DNA from: Crotophaga sulcirostris
Lineage: Eukaryota > Chordata > Aves > Cuculiformes > Crotophagidae
Assembly (NCBI GenBank): GCA_013397455.1
Contig: VYZB01000172.1
Coordinates: forward strand, 248,001 to 312,000
Direction of reading: 5' to 3'
DNA length: 64,000 bases
This document shows, in pieces, positions 49,101 to 59,687 of the stretch. How positions within the stretch are numbered: position 1 is the stretch's first letter; each line of letters begins with the position of its first letter. The notes beneath the pieces are model-generated. The model made no database searches and was not told the origin of the DNA. It worked only from the letters and a program-made list of their open reading frames with translations. The position numbers were made by a program, and so were the translations under genes.

Positions 49101-51981
49101 ACGTATTTTTTTTATTTACTCTAGTTTTATAGTAAAAACCTTGAGCAAATTTTCTCAGATTTCTCTATTTCTGAGAAGGCACAAGGAACAAATTTTGACT
49201 CCCTGTGAGTGTGCATTCTGCTAGAGATGTTGGCAAGAGCAAGAAGATTGTATTATATGGAAGACTGAATTTATGAGAACATTTTCCTTAGCGAGAAAAA
49301 GGAATCTACTGTCAGTAAAATTGATCAAGCTGATATTCACTAGGCAACAAGTCTCAGGCAAAATTTATATGGAAAAAGCTGGATGTCAGAAATGTGGTTA
49401 CTATGGAAATGATTTATTATCAGCTAAAGGGAATTTTAATGGAGTCAAGCAACTGGCAATCTAAGGCACATTTCAAATTTTGAAGTAAAGTCTTGAGAGA
49501 ATACAGCTGCTAGGTGTGATCTGTGTGTATTTGCCTAGCATCACGCTTCGAGCTTATGAAGAGATACTGATCTGCTGCTTCACATTCTTCATTGACAGAG
49601 AGTGAACTTAGTCAGAATTCAGGTGATTCAAACACCATTTACAAGAATTAACTGCTGGAATGATTTTCGAATTTCTCTCTATTACTTATTTTGGGCCCTT
49701 TGAATGTTTTGATTCTGCTTACAGTTCTACTCATCCTCTTTTGTACAGCAGTATGTCTTTCACAATGGAGACCAGGTCTCCTAGCATCAAGCTTGCTCAA
49801 AGCCCTCATTGCCCACTGCTCAATCTCCAGCCATCCTGCTTCTGGAAGTAGTGATTCTGGTTAATTAATGTTCTGTATATTGCCAAACTGTTTCTTTTAC
49901 TAAACAATGAAGCTTATCTTTTCCTCTGACATTAAAATCTGTTCCCTGAGATAAGTTAGGCGTATATCTCTGCAATCTGGACTAAAACAGATAGTAAAAA
50001 GGGCAAGAAGTATTCTGTTATTGGCTTTTTGCAAGCAGGCAAAGGACTATGTCTCTTGCACAGAATCAGCTCACTGAGGCCTCTGGATACTGCAGTAATA
50101 TTAGATATGGAACAGTTAAGTATTTGTGGCCTTTAGGCATTACTGTAAGGATATAGCATCTGGGTACAGCCCTTTGTTTCCACAGTCATGTCCTGAAGTC
50201 AGTTGCACCAGAGTGTGTTTTGGGCAAGTGTGAGCAAGTGATGGTTTTCCTAGGACCAAGGAAATCACAGCTGTAAAACTTCTTTAGTGTTACGTATCAT
50301 AACAGGAACACTACTTTGCCCTGGGTACTGTCACCAAGTGTTTAGAAGTCTGCTGACCAGGCATCTGTAATTAATTTTCACTATAATTAGTATTTCTGAA
50401 CTGTGTGTAATATTTGATTTCTAAATATAAATTATAATAAGGAATTGATGATCCTAATTCGTGGACATCTTTTTCTCTCTTTGTAAAGATTTAATTAATA
50501 TTTTTCTTAGCTGTGTGTTACTTTCTCATTAAGAATTTAAAATTTCTTGTGGTTTTCTAACTGCCCTCAGTAAGAAGGCCACACTGCTGCTAAGAGTATC
50601 AAACTTTATTTTTATGTGTTTTGGACCTTGTAATTATTGGTCCAATAATCTTGATCATGCCCCATGTATTTAACATTTGTACTACTGTATTGAGTTCTAC
50701 TACCAAAAGATCCTTTCACTGGCCTTCCTTTTTATTCCATGCTATTAACAATATACAAAAATATTTAAAATTATGTTTATACCTTGTAAATAGCATGACT
50801 GTTATATTTATAGACATTTGCACAGTGGTTTTATGCTTGCTGGAACTTTGAAGTGTTTATATTTTGCACATTTACAGGATCGTGTAGATTCTTTCCCCAC
50901 TACTATTTAGAAGTGGTTATAATTGAGATCTAGTTTATCCATGGGCTCATTATCCAAGTTGTAGGTTAACAATTTCTTGTTGTTTATAGCCATACCTAAG
51001 GTTGCAGCAAAGCCTGCAGCCGCACTAGAAAGCGTCTGCATTTGATGTGTTGTGAATTACAGTATATTTTCACAAAACAGTGCTTTATCTGCTAATGCTT
51101 TGTCTCTTCTGCTCTCCAAAGAAATGTGTTTCCAAGTCTTTGAAATGCAAATATTCCTGTAAAATGTACCCTAATCTTCCTATATTTTGGAATAACTATT
51201 TTCATTTCATGCAAGCTGATATTCTTCTCTGTTATGTCTCGTATTCTTAATAGGTGAGCACTAACTATATTCTAGTGCACTGGCTTACAATGTTAAATAC
51301 TTTATCTTGTGTAATGTTTCATATGTGCCTCATAATTATTAAATATATGAATTACAAGTGATTCCACCTGCATTCCAACACAATGTGAAATTCTGTGTTT
51401 CCAATTCAAGAAGTTTCTGAAAGCTCAGGGTTAGATCCATCAATGTACATATGTAATATATTTTTTTTTATAAAAGTTAATAAAAAATACTTATGATTGG
51501 GCAGCTTGGTGGGCTGATCAACAGGCCTGGTTAAGTAGTATTTGGTTGGATTTTATTCTTTCATGAGTATGAGCTAAAAGTAACTTCTTTGACATCAGTA
51601 AGTTTGTCCTCGCATACTCTGTGAGTGCCAATAGAGTATGCATATCAATTATCCCTAATACAGTTCCTAAGAAAAATTCCATTCTACTAGTCACATAGAG
51701 AAACACGTCTCATGTTAAGTGGGATTGTCTTCCTTGCAGAAGGAATGCTTTCTTTAGAAAACATCAAGTGCAGTAAATAGTGGGGATGGTATTGGCAAAA
51801 GAATCTCATGTTGAATCCTTCTGCATTACAGGAGTACAAACGCAAGCTAGCCAGAGTGTCCCAAGTGCGGAAAGAACTCAGGTCACGCATCCAGAACCTG
51901 CCTGATCTCTCTCGACTCCCCAACGTCACGGGCAGCCACGTACACCTACCATTTGCAGGAGACATCTACAGTGATGACTGA
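9990..51981 (+). CDS. RPRD1A: RPRD1A (p15RS), regulation of nuclear pre-mRNA domain protein 1A; whole spliced gene, 7 coding exons
   Basis: The coding join is 9990-10140, 21347-21476, 22171-22277, 22362-22456, 23415-23541, 23644-23819 and 51832-51981. It totals 936 nt, or 311 codons plus stop; the human protein is 312 residues from memory. Every junction has GT/AG and keeps frame. Residues 1-132 form a CTD-interacting domain (CID), 133-165 a variable linker, and about 170-295 a helical coiled-coil region. CID residues described for this family as contacting the phosphorylated RNA polymerase II tail are present: N18, Q20, Y61, D65, N69, R72, R106, R114. Known family role: a nuclear homo- or heterodimer with RPRD1B that binds Ser2/Ser7-phosphorylated CTD and recruits RPAP2 for Ser5 dephosphorylation; it also restrains beta-catenin/TCF and cyclin D1 transcription. 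RPRD1B is excluded because the start (MSAFSEAALE), linker and C-terminus (AGDIYSDD) are 1A-like. The promoter is a CpG island, fitting broad expression. Confidence 0.97.
10262..10492 (-). mobile_element. CR1 3' end with tail region repeated four times
   Basis: Units start at 10262, 10306, 10358 and 10401. Spacings are 44, 52 and 43 bp; the 52 is 44 plus one extra octamer. The last unit continues into CTATGGGCAGGGACACCTCC and ends within intron 1. Orientation is the same as the array upstream of the CpG island. Confidence 0.9.
10493..10666. other. Intron 1 spacer between CR1 copies
   Basis: Short AT-rich unique-looking sequence; nothing recognised. Confidence 0.5.
10667..10905 (-). mobile_element. 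CR1 3' portion, antisense, in intron 1
   Basis: It contains AGAATGGTTTGGGTTGGG, CCATGGGCAGGGACCCCTCC, CAGGCATTGAACACCTCCAG and GTGAAGAATTTCTTCCTAAT in CR1 order. It is relatively GC-rich and little diverged. Confidence 0.93.
10906..18861. other. RPRD1A intron 1, proximal part; no gene found
   Basis: This is AT-rich intronic sequence. A pyrimidine-rich tract (CTCC/TTCC) lies near 11055-11130. No coding exon, RNA gene or recognisable transposon was found. Frames up to about 104 codons look random. Confidence 0.6.
18862..19181 (-). mobile_element. CR1 3' portion, antisense, in intron 1
   Basis: It contains GATTGAGTTGGGAGGGACAT, CCATGGACAGGGACACCTTC, GCATCCACAACGTCTCTGGG and CTTGTAGGCCCCCTTTAGGC. 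It is moderately diverged and lacks clear terminal octamers. Confidence 0.9.
19182..21346. other. RPRD1A intron 1, distal part; nothing recognised
   Basis: AT-rich intronic sequence ending at the acceptor TTTATTAG before exon 2. No coding or family repeat was seen. Confidence 0.6.
21347..21476 (+). CDS. RPRD1A: RPRD1A coding exon 2 (residues 51-94)
   Basis: It follows the acceptor ...TTTATTAG and ends before the donor GTACAG at 21477. Translation in phase gives KPNRKLTFLYLANDVIQNSK and then RKGPEFTKDFAPVIVEAFKH. This is the CID core, carrying Y61, D65, N69 and R72 that line the CTD phosphopeptide groove in this family. It ends with two bases of a serine codon that exon 3 completes. Confidence 0.97.
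21477..22170. other. RPRD1A intron 2
   Basis: A 694-bp intron, GTACAG...GTGACAG. Nothing notable inside. Confidence 0.9.
22171..22277 (+). CDS. RPRD1A: RPRD1A coding exon 3 (residues 94-130)
   Basis: The acceptor is TTCTTGTGACAG and the donor GTAAGT is at 22278. It encodes ESDESCKKHLGRVLSIWEER and then SVYENDVLEQLRQAL, the last CID helices. R106 and R114 are present; they correspond to the arginines described in RPRD1 proteins as contacting phosphorylated Ser2. It ends one base into a tyrosine codon. The following intron is only 84 bp. Confidence 0.97.
22362..22456 (+). CDS. RPRD1A: RPRD1A coding exon 4 (residues 130-161, linker)
   Basis: It follows the acceptor TTTCATTTAG and precedes the donor GTAAAA at 22457. 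It encodes GDRKGRKRTYEQIKVDENN and then CSPRGSPTDPPQ: a basic patch followed by a Ser/Pro-rich linker between the CID and the coiled coil. This is the least conserved part of the protein; compared with human from memory it has about one residue fewer near the ENNC segment, which would account for 311 rather than 312 residues. Confidence 0.95.
22457..23414. other. RPRD1A intron 4
   Basis: A 958-bp intron from GTAAAA to TTTTTTCAG. AT-rich, with a short A run and no recognisable element. Confidence 0.9.
23415..23541 (+). CDS. RPRD1A: RPRD1A coding exon 5 (residues 162-204)
   Basis: The acceptor is CTTTTTTCAG and the donor GTGAGG is at 23542. It encodes TTDLIRALQELENAASGDAA, then VHQRIASLPIEVQDVSLLDR and IT. 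This is the start of the conserved helical C-terminal region (the CREPT/RPRD dimerisation and coiled-coil region). Reading past the donor meets an in-frame stop shortly after, so a retained intron would truncate the protein. Confidence 0.97.
23644..23819 (+). CDS. RPRD1A: RPRD1A coding exon 6 (residues 204-262, coiled coil)
   Basis: It follows the acceptor TGCTTTTTAG. It encodes DKESGEQLSKMVDDACMLLA, DYNGRLAAEIDDRKQLTRML and SDFLRCQKEFLAEKEHKLE, a heptad-like helical stretch used for dimerisation and RPAP2 binding in this family. The boundary is set at codon GAA (23819), because the next bases GTGCGT form an acceptable donor and exon 7 then resumes with GAG TAC AAA as in mammalian orthologues. 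It opens the 28-kb intron 6. Confidence 0.95.
29804..29900. repeat. Low-complexity T-run then A/C-rich tract
   Basis: A poly-T run passes into AAAAAAGAAAAA and then an A- and C-rich stretch (CCCCAAACAAACAAAAAACA). No coding meaning. Confidence 0.7.
32753..32819. repeat. Poly-T and (GTTTTT)n tract
   Basis: A T run at 32753-32767 is followed by imperfect GTTTTT repeats to 32818. This is a microsatellite in intron 6. Confidence 0.8.
40559..40648. repeat. Nested inverted repeats ending in a T/A palindrome
   Basis: AAGGGTTTG pairs with CAAACCCTT across about 50 bases, GGTTGCCTT pairs imperfectly with AAGGCAAACC inside it, and a T10-A12 palindrome follows at 40627-40648. The sequence could fold; no function is recognised. 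Confidence 0.55.
42813..42875. repeat. T/G low-complexity tract
   Basis: Imperfect GTTTGTTTG / GTTTTTT repeats form a microsatellite-like tract in intron 6. Confidence 0.75.
48701..48747. repeat. (TA)n/(TTA)n microsatellite
   Basis: TATTATTATTATATATATAT followed by further TA repeats and AAAAATATATAA. A simple AT microsatellite. Confidence 0.85.
51832..51981 (+). CDS. RPRD1A: RPRD1A coding exon 7 (residues 263-311 and stop)
   Basis: It follows the acceptor TTCTGCATTACAG. It encodes EYKRKLARVSQVRKELRSRI, QNLPDLSRLPNVTGSHVHLP and FAGDIYSDD, then TGA at 51979-51981. The YKRKLARV...RKELRSRI helix and the LPDLSRLPNVTG tail are RPRD1 hallmarks. This exon lies 28 kb from exon 6 and continues directly into the 3' UTR. 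Confidence 0.97.
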   Translation, partial: EYKRKLARVSQVRKELRSRIQNLPDLSRLPNVTGSHVHLPFAGDIYSDD

Positions 51982-54900
51982 TTGCAAGAGCATCCTTCCA
52001 TAACCTCTACTTTTCTGTGAAATGGGGGGTAGGTCAGACTGATTGGTACTCTTGTAGTATTATTTTTGTATATTGTTGGAGAGTGTCAGTAAAAATACTC
52101 TAATAATTTATAAAAAATGGTTTAAAAAGTTGATTTGTTTACTATTTTATTGGCGAGTGAACATAAGGGTACATTTATAAAAGTGGCATCTGTGTCTATT
52201 ACATTGAAGAATGGATAATTATCTTATCTTTTGTAAAGATTTTAGTTGGGTGCCCTATAAAACACATGCTAAGATTTTTCTTATGTATCCTATATTTAAT
52301 GTAGGTCAACATATAATCAACACATACTTCTAACTAGAGGCATTTCAGTTGCTAGTGAGGGAGTGAAATGTGGAAATCACAAGCTTATGTTTGCAAAGAA
52401 AGTTGATGCAATTTAATGCAATGTTAAAATGATCTCACTGTCTATTACATTTAAATTGCCTACTCCCAAAACAAGTCAGGTGAGTTTTGTTGAAGTAAAT
52501 TTTCGTAACCAATTTTGTATTGGGAAACATGTCATGTTACACTGAGCAGATCTTAAAATGACTCAGAATACTCCAATAATTTAATATCACTTAAAAGTCA
52601 GCATAAGAAACTATACAATAGACCAGTTTAATTATGTTTCAAAATTGTAATTTTCCTTTTACAGCTGCTTAGTTTCTAAATTGAGGGACCATTCATTTGT
52701 ACTCTAATCCCTTTCTGGAACATCTGTCTCCATCTAAAAAGGTTAATCTCAGAAATGTGAAGTCATTCTACAACTTTAATTAAATTGAAAGGTCATTCTC
52801 TTAACTGTCCCAGTTGTTAAATGTCCATTATTAAAATTTGACAATGCTATGTACCGTGATGATACAACCATGTGGTACACCCTCTTCCACTGAGAAATCC
52901 CGGAGGCCAGCACTGGCTTCCAGCTCCCCACCTCCAGCCACTCCAACAAACATCTCTAGATCTTGATCATCTTTTCTCATAGAACAGGAGGAGACAGTTC
53001 AGGCCTGTGTATAAGTTAAGCTGTGGAAAATTATTGCCGGGTCTCTGTTTTTAAAAATCTCTTTGCATGGCACAGATGTGGTCTTTGTCTACAGGTAGCT
53101 GAATTTGTGAAAAGACCTTCTTACCATACTATGCGCCAGCTGCTAAGTTTTTTTAAATACTTAAAAGATACAGAAAGGCATGTAGCAGATTGCCATAAAG
53201 TTTAGGCCTTGCAGTCAATTGGAATTAGGTATGTAATTGTTAAGGAGTGATTTAAAAAATTCCTCCCTGTACCTTTGGCATTTAGATGGGCTGCAAGTTT
53301 TTGAGTTGGATATATCATTGGAGTATTTAATGATAGCATTTTGTTTGCGGGTTTGCACTTGTCAGGCACTGTTTTGCATCAGTTAAGTTCACAGTTTAGA
53401 AGTTTAATGCTCCTTCTCACGTGAAAGCAAATTTTTGTAAAAAAAATATATTCTTCCTTTTCAAAAACCACCATGATTCAAAATAGACCTGGAGTGAAAT
53501 AGTTGAAGATAGCAATCTGTCACTTGTAATTGACTTCTACAAGGTTAATCACTAGAATACTTGCTGAATGTGAATGGAAAATTAATTTTTCTCTTGAAAA
53601 TAGATGCACTTGGGCATAAGCACCTCAGTCCAATTATCTACTCTTCTGGAAGTTGCCATGGATTAGACCTCAGTCAAGCAGGGAAAAGCCCCCAAAATGT
53701 AAAAATACAAGCTGTTGACATAGCATTCCATAGCATGCACTGCAGAATATTAATTTCATTGAAAATTCAGACTCACAGATAAGAATCCTGACAGTATTTC
53801 ACCAGACCTCACTAGCTGTCCAAAGATTTGTAAGTTTTGAGCGGCAGTTTTCCAATCCATAGGAAAAAAACCTCCTAACTGTAATGAATATCAAATAATA
53901 AAACAAGAAGTATAAACAGTGAATTCATGGTTGAATCCCATCTATGGAAAACTTAATTTGTACCCAGAGGTGATTGTAAGTGCAGTGGCATGGCTTGTTT
54001 AGAGTGCATTGAAGGATCTAAGTCTTGGTGGATACTCAAAACCATAGGGAATTAAGCTTAAACAGTCATTTCCTACCTTTATTAAAAATAATTATAATAG
54101 TAAAGTTGAATGCTGAATTTCCTTGATCTCTCAAGAGTATTAAAAAGACGTGACACTTACTTCACTAGACTTGTTTTTTGTACTCACAACTCTTTAGCGG
54201 TAGTGTTGCTTATCTACAGGTAATGTGGAGCTGATAAAAGAATGAGGAAAAATCTCACCTTATTCTTGATGTATATAAGTTTTAATTTTGAGAGTGCGCT
54301 ATTTTCTGGATATGTTTTTCTTTATTTTACTGTGAAATTGTTTACTTCAAGGACTGTTTCATAGCTGGATTGTGGAAATGATTCCCCAACTTTTGTTTGG
54401 AAAAGAGGACTTGTGGAAGGTAAAGGTCACTCTTACAGCAAGCGTCACATAATAGCAGATGCATGGTACATTGCTTTTTATTTATATGGATGAAGCACCA
54501 GGTATCAACTAGTTAGAAGATTTATATTGTGGCTGTAATAGTATAGCAGGAGATAACATGGTATAATACAAATGCAGCCCTGTAGTATCAAAAATACCTC
54601 CAAATTCTCAGGTTCCAAAGCTTAACATATGTACTTCTGACATCTCAGGAAGAAAAGAGGCTGGGTGGGGAAAGGAAGAGCACCTAAGAGCTAAAAGGGA
54701 GAACATGCCTGAGTGGAAATGAAAAGGAAAACAAATGTCAGCTTTCATCCAAACAGAAATAACAGTCTGAAACTCTGGACAGCACGATGTTTTAGCTGTA
54801 GGTGGGATTATACAATAAAACTGCTTTGGGGTGTTACCACTCTGAGAAAGAAAAGGCGTGGGTATACCCTGCCCCTCTCATCTAATTTGGTCTGACTACT

Positions 54901-56190
54901 CAAACCAGAATGCCCACTCTACAAAAGGCACAATTATAAAATATCTGAACATTTTTCATCTAATAATAAAAGCAGAATAATTAGATTATTTGCTTCACTA
55001 TATTGCACTTTTATTGAGCATTCTCTGAAAAAAAGCACAGACAGTCCTGCAGCTCTTTGCTGTATGAGAATGCTTTCCTTGGAGGTCACTGGGACTGCTT
55101 GTATATTCTAGTGTTTGCAGGCTCACACTGTGTTTTTGCAGAATGTTTTGAAAGATAGCAGGAACATTACCCCACTGAGTGGTTTTAGAAATAAATGTGA
55201 AGTCCTTAGTTACAAAAATTACCATTCTTCGAAATTGTGTTCATTACTCTTTTTGAAAATTAAACTTCAGCCTGCAGTAACATTAGCTTGTCTGTTTCAC
55301 TCCATTAATGTTTGTATTAATATATTAAACCACCTCAGTTAGTCCCTAGCAACCCAAACTACGTGCTTATTATGTATTTTATCTGAGTAGTCTTCTGGAT
55401 GTTGAACTGCTTTCATTATGATAAACTAACATTCCTGTTTACTTGAAGCTTAAAAGACAATGTGTTAGGACTTCCACAGGTACAAGTCAGTGGTAAATCA
55501 GTCTGGTGCTTCAATGTTGACCCAAAATACATATGAAGAATGCAGTTGCCCCCTGCACATATGACCACGGAAGACATGGAAGTCATGCATAGGCTTGATT
55601 TGCCCTCTACAGAGGAGCTGGATTTCAGCCTTTTGAAACATAAGCAAATAGATTCATGGGTGTGGGGAGTTTTTTCAGTGGAAAAATTGGTGAACTAGAA
55701 AACCAGCACGTCTAAAATTTGACCGATACATTTATAAATATTTCGGGCCAGTTCTGCTTATTATTCATGCATATAATCACAGTGACTATTCCTGCAAGTA
55801 AAGAAAGCAGATTCAAATGTAGTTTCTGAAGTGGAATTTTTTTTTAATGAATGACCAATTTTGTCTCAGCTCCTATTTCAGTGTGTCATTTATCTTGATT
55901 AAGTAGTAAATCTCTTCCATCTTGTTATTTAGAAATCTAAATCCAATTTCATCTTTACAATATTTAAAGTATCCTACTAAGCATGATGTTTTTGTGGGAA
56001 TTTGCAAAACTTCAGTAGCACTCGTTACTTGTTTGCAACAGAAATAGACATTTGTTAAAAGCTAACAAGAAATTTGAAATGTAAAGATGTTTCATTATTG
56101 TGCTTTTCTGACAGAACCTGTAATCCTTGTGTAATTTATGTCTTCAGAATAACACCTGTATGTATGCTCTTTCATATTTAATAGAATAAA
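51982..56190 (+). other. RPRD1A: Probable RPRD1A 3' UTR
   Basis: AT-rich sequence follows the TGA with no further exon. Several AATAAA hexamers occur (53897, 54814, 54965, 56185). I end it at 56185-56190 because T/G-rich sequence follows closely, but the true end could be any of these or the later hexamers at 56376 and 56590. Confidence 0.45.
56185..56190 (+). terminator. Candidate distal poly(A) signal AATAAA for RPRD1A
   Basis: A canonical hexamer is followed within about 10 bases by ATTGTTGT, a plausible downstream element. It would give a 4.2-kb 3' UTR. Cleavage here cannot be shown from sequence alone. Confidence 0.35.
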
Positions 56191-57808
56191 ACATTGTTGT
56201 AAAAACATCTTTGAAATCATTGTTTATTGCTTGTCTACTCAATCTCATGGTGTGAAATGGCCTTTATGTAAACTGCTCCTGATACGTAAGAGTCAACCAA
56301 AATCTTGTAGTGATGCTGAGGAAACGGTCAGTACTAATTTAGAAGTTAATTACTCCCTGTATTTATATTTTGGATAATAAAGCGTCAATTTTCAGTGAGG
56401 AAGCAGTTCATCAAAAATTCAGAGGTCGTATCTCTAGAACTGTAAATTTCTTAAAAAGAAATGTTGTTGATATGCTATCTAGTTTGGCCAAAGTTTGTGT
56501 ATCTTCAGTGTAAGGGAACCTGTTGTAATATGCCAGCCTGAGGTTCTAAATGCTCAAAAGTGGGAAAATGATTCAAACTGATGTTTCAAAATAAAACATG
56601 CTTTAGTAGAACTGGTTATGTTAAGCCACATTTTGTAGCATTTTCAGTAGACAAGATGATGCTTACTGTCAGTGATCTGCATACCATTGTGTAGGTAGAG
56701 TTTGTAAGAGCTGGGAATTAACTCTCACTCTGCAAGTAAACACCTGTGTGCGGGGGCGTGTGCTTAACAGAGAACCTTCTTGGTCTTGCTTTACAAAGTC
56801 CGGGTGAAATTCTGGCCTCACTGAAATCGGTGAAGACGTTTCTTCCTCTTCCAGCTCTTCAAATGCAAACCAGTAACACTACGTGGCAGAAGTTTGGCGG
56901 GGTGGGGGCCTCAGCAATAGTCTGTTCCAGCCAACAATTAACTTCCAGTGTTTCATTGTGTACATGAATGTAATGCATGCTGGAGGGGAGCATCAGATGT
57001 GTATATGTATGTATATGCCTACATGCATCATATACAGACACATATAGACATATATAGACATTGTGTGTCTCTATTTTTTTTTAAATACACTGATTCTGTG
57101 GAAGTCCAGTAACAGAAAAAGCCTGTATTAGAGGCTCAGGAATAATGCAAACGCACTTCAGATGACAGAACATACCAACACCATTTCTGCCCAGCATTTT
57201 GAAGCACACTTGTAAAATAAGGAAAGGCACATGCTGAATGATTTTTTTTTTCCCCATTTTTTCCACGATGAAGTCTGATAGCTTGCAATAGTTATCCCTT
57301 TTAACAACACATCTGGACACGTCTCACAACTCCGGTAATTACAAAGAAAAAGATGTTTGGAGCATGACAAGACTGTCTGTCTACATTAACAAACAGCACA
57401 TTGAAATAGTAGCATGCTGAGAGCGCAGAATACTTGAAGCTCAGTGCCTGCCATCCACAATACACTTTTTGGAGCTGTGTACTTCAGACTAGCTCTCCTT
57501 GTGATCCTGTGGATAGATTCTCCATTAGCATTCACAGTGCACTGGTTGTGCCTGGGAGCATGTCTTTTATCCATTATCTGTAATTTTATCCAGAAGGAAC
57601 GTGACTGGTACTCCAAGATCACTCGGTATTTTATAACACGCACAGTAAACAGGGACAAATGGGAGTCTTCAAAAGGATACTGATAATTTATCTAACCCAT
57701 TAATGTCGGTGCATCGTAAAAAATAGCAGATGCCCATCCTTGTTTCACGTAAGCCTCATAGAATGCACAGCAACAGAGCACCTAATGTGTGTACTTTTAA
57801 TATAAAAA
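56191..57808. other. Region between convergent genes
   Basis: Two further + strand AATAAA hexamers (56376, 56590) and an AT/GT-rich tract (57000-57062) are present. No exon was seen. Confidence 0.45.
57000..57062. repeat. TATG/TATAGACA low-complexity tract
   Basis: Degenerate GTATATGTATGTATATG passes into repeated ACATATAGACATATATAGAC. Confidence 0.6.
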
Positions 57809-59533
57809 TTTATTGCCAAACTTGTTTTTAAATACTTTTTTGTAATGCACATTTTCCATCAATAAGATTGAAGTATTTTTCCAGAGACCTGGATCATAAA
57901 TACAGCAACAACAGATGAATTAATGGCAAGTTGTACACTGGAAAAGGCATAACTCCAAGGAAAAAAATTTGATCAAAGAATGACAGTTAATTTGATCCTA
58001 CATGTACATAAGAAAAAAATGGCAGTGAACCTTTCAAAGTGATTGTGCAAGTGTACAGGAGATAGAAAAAGGTTACATGCCAGTCTTCAAGACTGTAACT
58101 AGAATTTGCAACAAACTATTCTCCCCTGCCCTGGATTGCTTTCAAGTCTGCCAACTTATTTGCTGGTCCTATTTCTTAAGTGGTGTTCATTCAGTCTGAA
58201 TACACTTAAAGGAAACTATTCATTAGAACACAAAAGAGAGGCAAATAAAGACCTTTAAATCCAAGAATTTAAATGTTTTGAACTGATTTGATTATTTTTT
58301 CAGAGGGGAAATCTGAAGCACAATTTGCAGAACTGTCACTACAGACTATGCACAGGGCAGGCTATAAACTCAGTCCTGAATGGTAAACTTTCTACTGCCC
58401 TTTCTAACCTTGGTGCTGACTTGAAAATGTAAAACCTGACAGTGGAGACCACTTCAGCCTTGACAATTGTCTATTCATATCAGAACACTTTGGTGCAACG
58501 CATTGACTACTGTGCAGGGCAAACCTAGTTTTCCAGATTGAAGTCCAGGAAGGAAGCAACTCTGAAGCCTGATAAAACCAAAAGACATTTAAGAAAGCGG
58601 TTCTCTCTTTAGTCATTTCTTAACGAGACAAAAGTGAACCATTTTGGTAGCACCAGGGTAACTGGAAAGTAAACATTCCATATTTTTTATGACTGTGCCA
58701 CTGTCATAGAAGTAGCCACTTGGGGCTACTAGATGGCAGTCTAGTGTGGAGCTATCAGTCGGGATTGAGAGCATCCCATGTTAGAGCGCTGTTTTACAAG
58801 GTCCTGCGTTATTCTGGGACCAGTACTGCCTGCAGTCTAAATCACAGACAACATCCTCAAGAAAATGAAGGAACTTAATCTGGTGATACACTGTTTTATC
58901 TCTCTTTGTATATGAGTGCTGTCTCAGAGGAAGCTGTTTTGGAACCTTTGTAATAAAGGCTGTACTAAAGGTCATGCTTAAATTACCACAGGTATCAAAA
59001 GACAGCAACATTACATTAAATCCTTGAAAATATACCTGCAGAAAGTGACATGAAAGTGTCTATGTTTTACTCAAACATGCAAAGCAGGGAAGAGATAAAT
59101 TCTCTTAAGAATTTAAGAAAAATCTCTTAATTAAGATACATTATCTTAGAAACAGTGGGAGGGTGAGGTGGAGCAAACTGCAACCTCCCAACCCCCAGAC
59201 TGCTTTCAGGTCCACTAACCTATCTGTTCGTCCAGCTGGACCCAGTATTGTCAGCTTCCTCAAAGGATAAATCCTTGATTTTTAATTCTTGGGCCACTAG
59301 AAACTGCAAATCATATAAGATTCCCAAGCGTATTAGACTGGCTATTCTCTCATCTCTTTCTTGCAGATAATCAGTCCCCTTAGAAACTCAGGTTGCTTCT
59401 AAAAATCTGGTCTATGCTTTCACAGGATACATGTGTGGGCTTGAGTTTTAAAGAAATCACAAACCTTGTTGATTTACTAAAACTGGATCAACACTTATTG
59501 CTGGAACCTTTATTACTTTGAAACAATGTACAA
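57809..59533 (-). other. C18orf21: Possible C18orf21 3' UTR
   Basis: Minus-strand AATAAA signals lie at 59514-59509 (20 bases after the stop) and at 57814-57809. The first would give a very short 3' UTR and the second about 1.7 kb. No coding sequence lies between them. Confidence 0.35.
58726..58740 (+). promoter_or_regulatory. CTCF-like motif (CTACTAGATGGCAGT)
   Basis: It matches the CTCF core (CCASYAGRKGGCRSY) at 14 of 15 positions, the mismatch being the second base. It lies between the convergent RPRD1A and C18orf21 genes. It is a motif match only; occupancy is unknown. Confidence 0.5.
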
Positions 59534-59687
59534 CTAAAGTAAAGTCAAGAAGGTTTTCAAATCTGCCTTCTGGCTTTTCTCTTTTTCTTCTAGGTTAAGC
59601 ATCCGTTTTAGCTTAGAAAAATGAAATTTGGAGTTTCGGGGAGTCCTGGAAGCAGAGCTGGTTGTTGCCTGTCCAGGCGTGCATGAT
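59534..59687 (-). CDS. C18orf21: C18orf21 last coding exon and stop
   Basis: On the minus strand the acceptor GTTTTTCAG ends at 59688. Its first base completes an Arg codon, and it then reads SCTPGQATTSSASRTPRNSK, FHFSKLKRMLNLEEKEKSQK and ADLKTFLTLL, with TAG at 59534-59536. The lysine-rich SKLKRML...ADLKTFL helix matches the conserved C-terminus of mammalian C18orf21. Confidence 0.92.

Larger units (their letters stand above)
23820..51831. other. RPRD1A intron 6 (28.0 kb); no gene found
   Basis: It runs from the donor GTGCGT to the acceptor GCATTACAG. It is AT-rich throughout. I found no CR1 copy, spliced exon, tRNA or recognisable retrocopy. The longest frames (about 116-125 codons, for example 36421-36771 minus, 48115-48471 minus, 47311-47688 plus) have no domain similarity that I recognise and look like chance frames. 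Low-complexity tracts and a few odd segments are listed separately. Confidence 0.75.
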
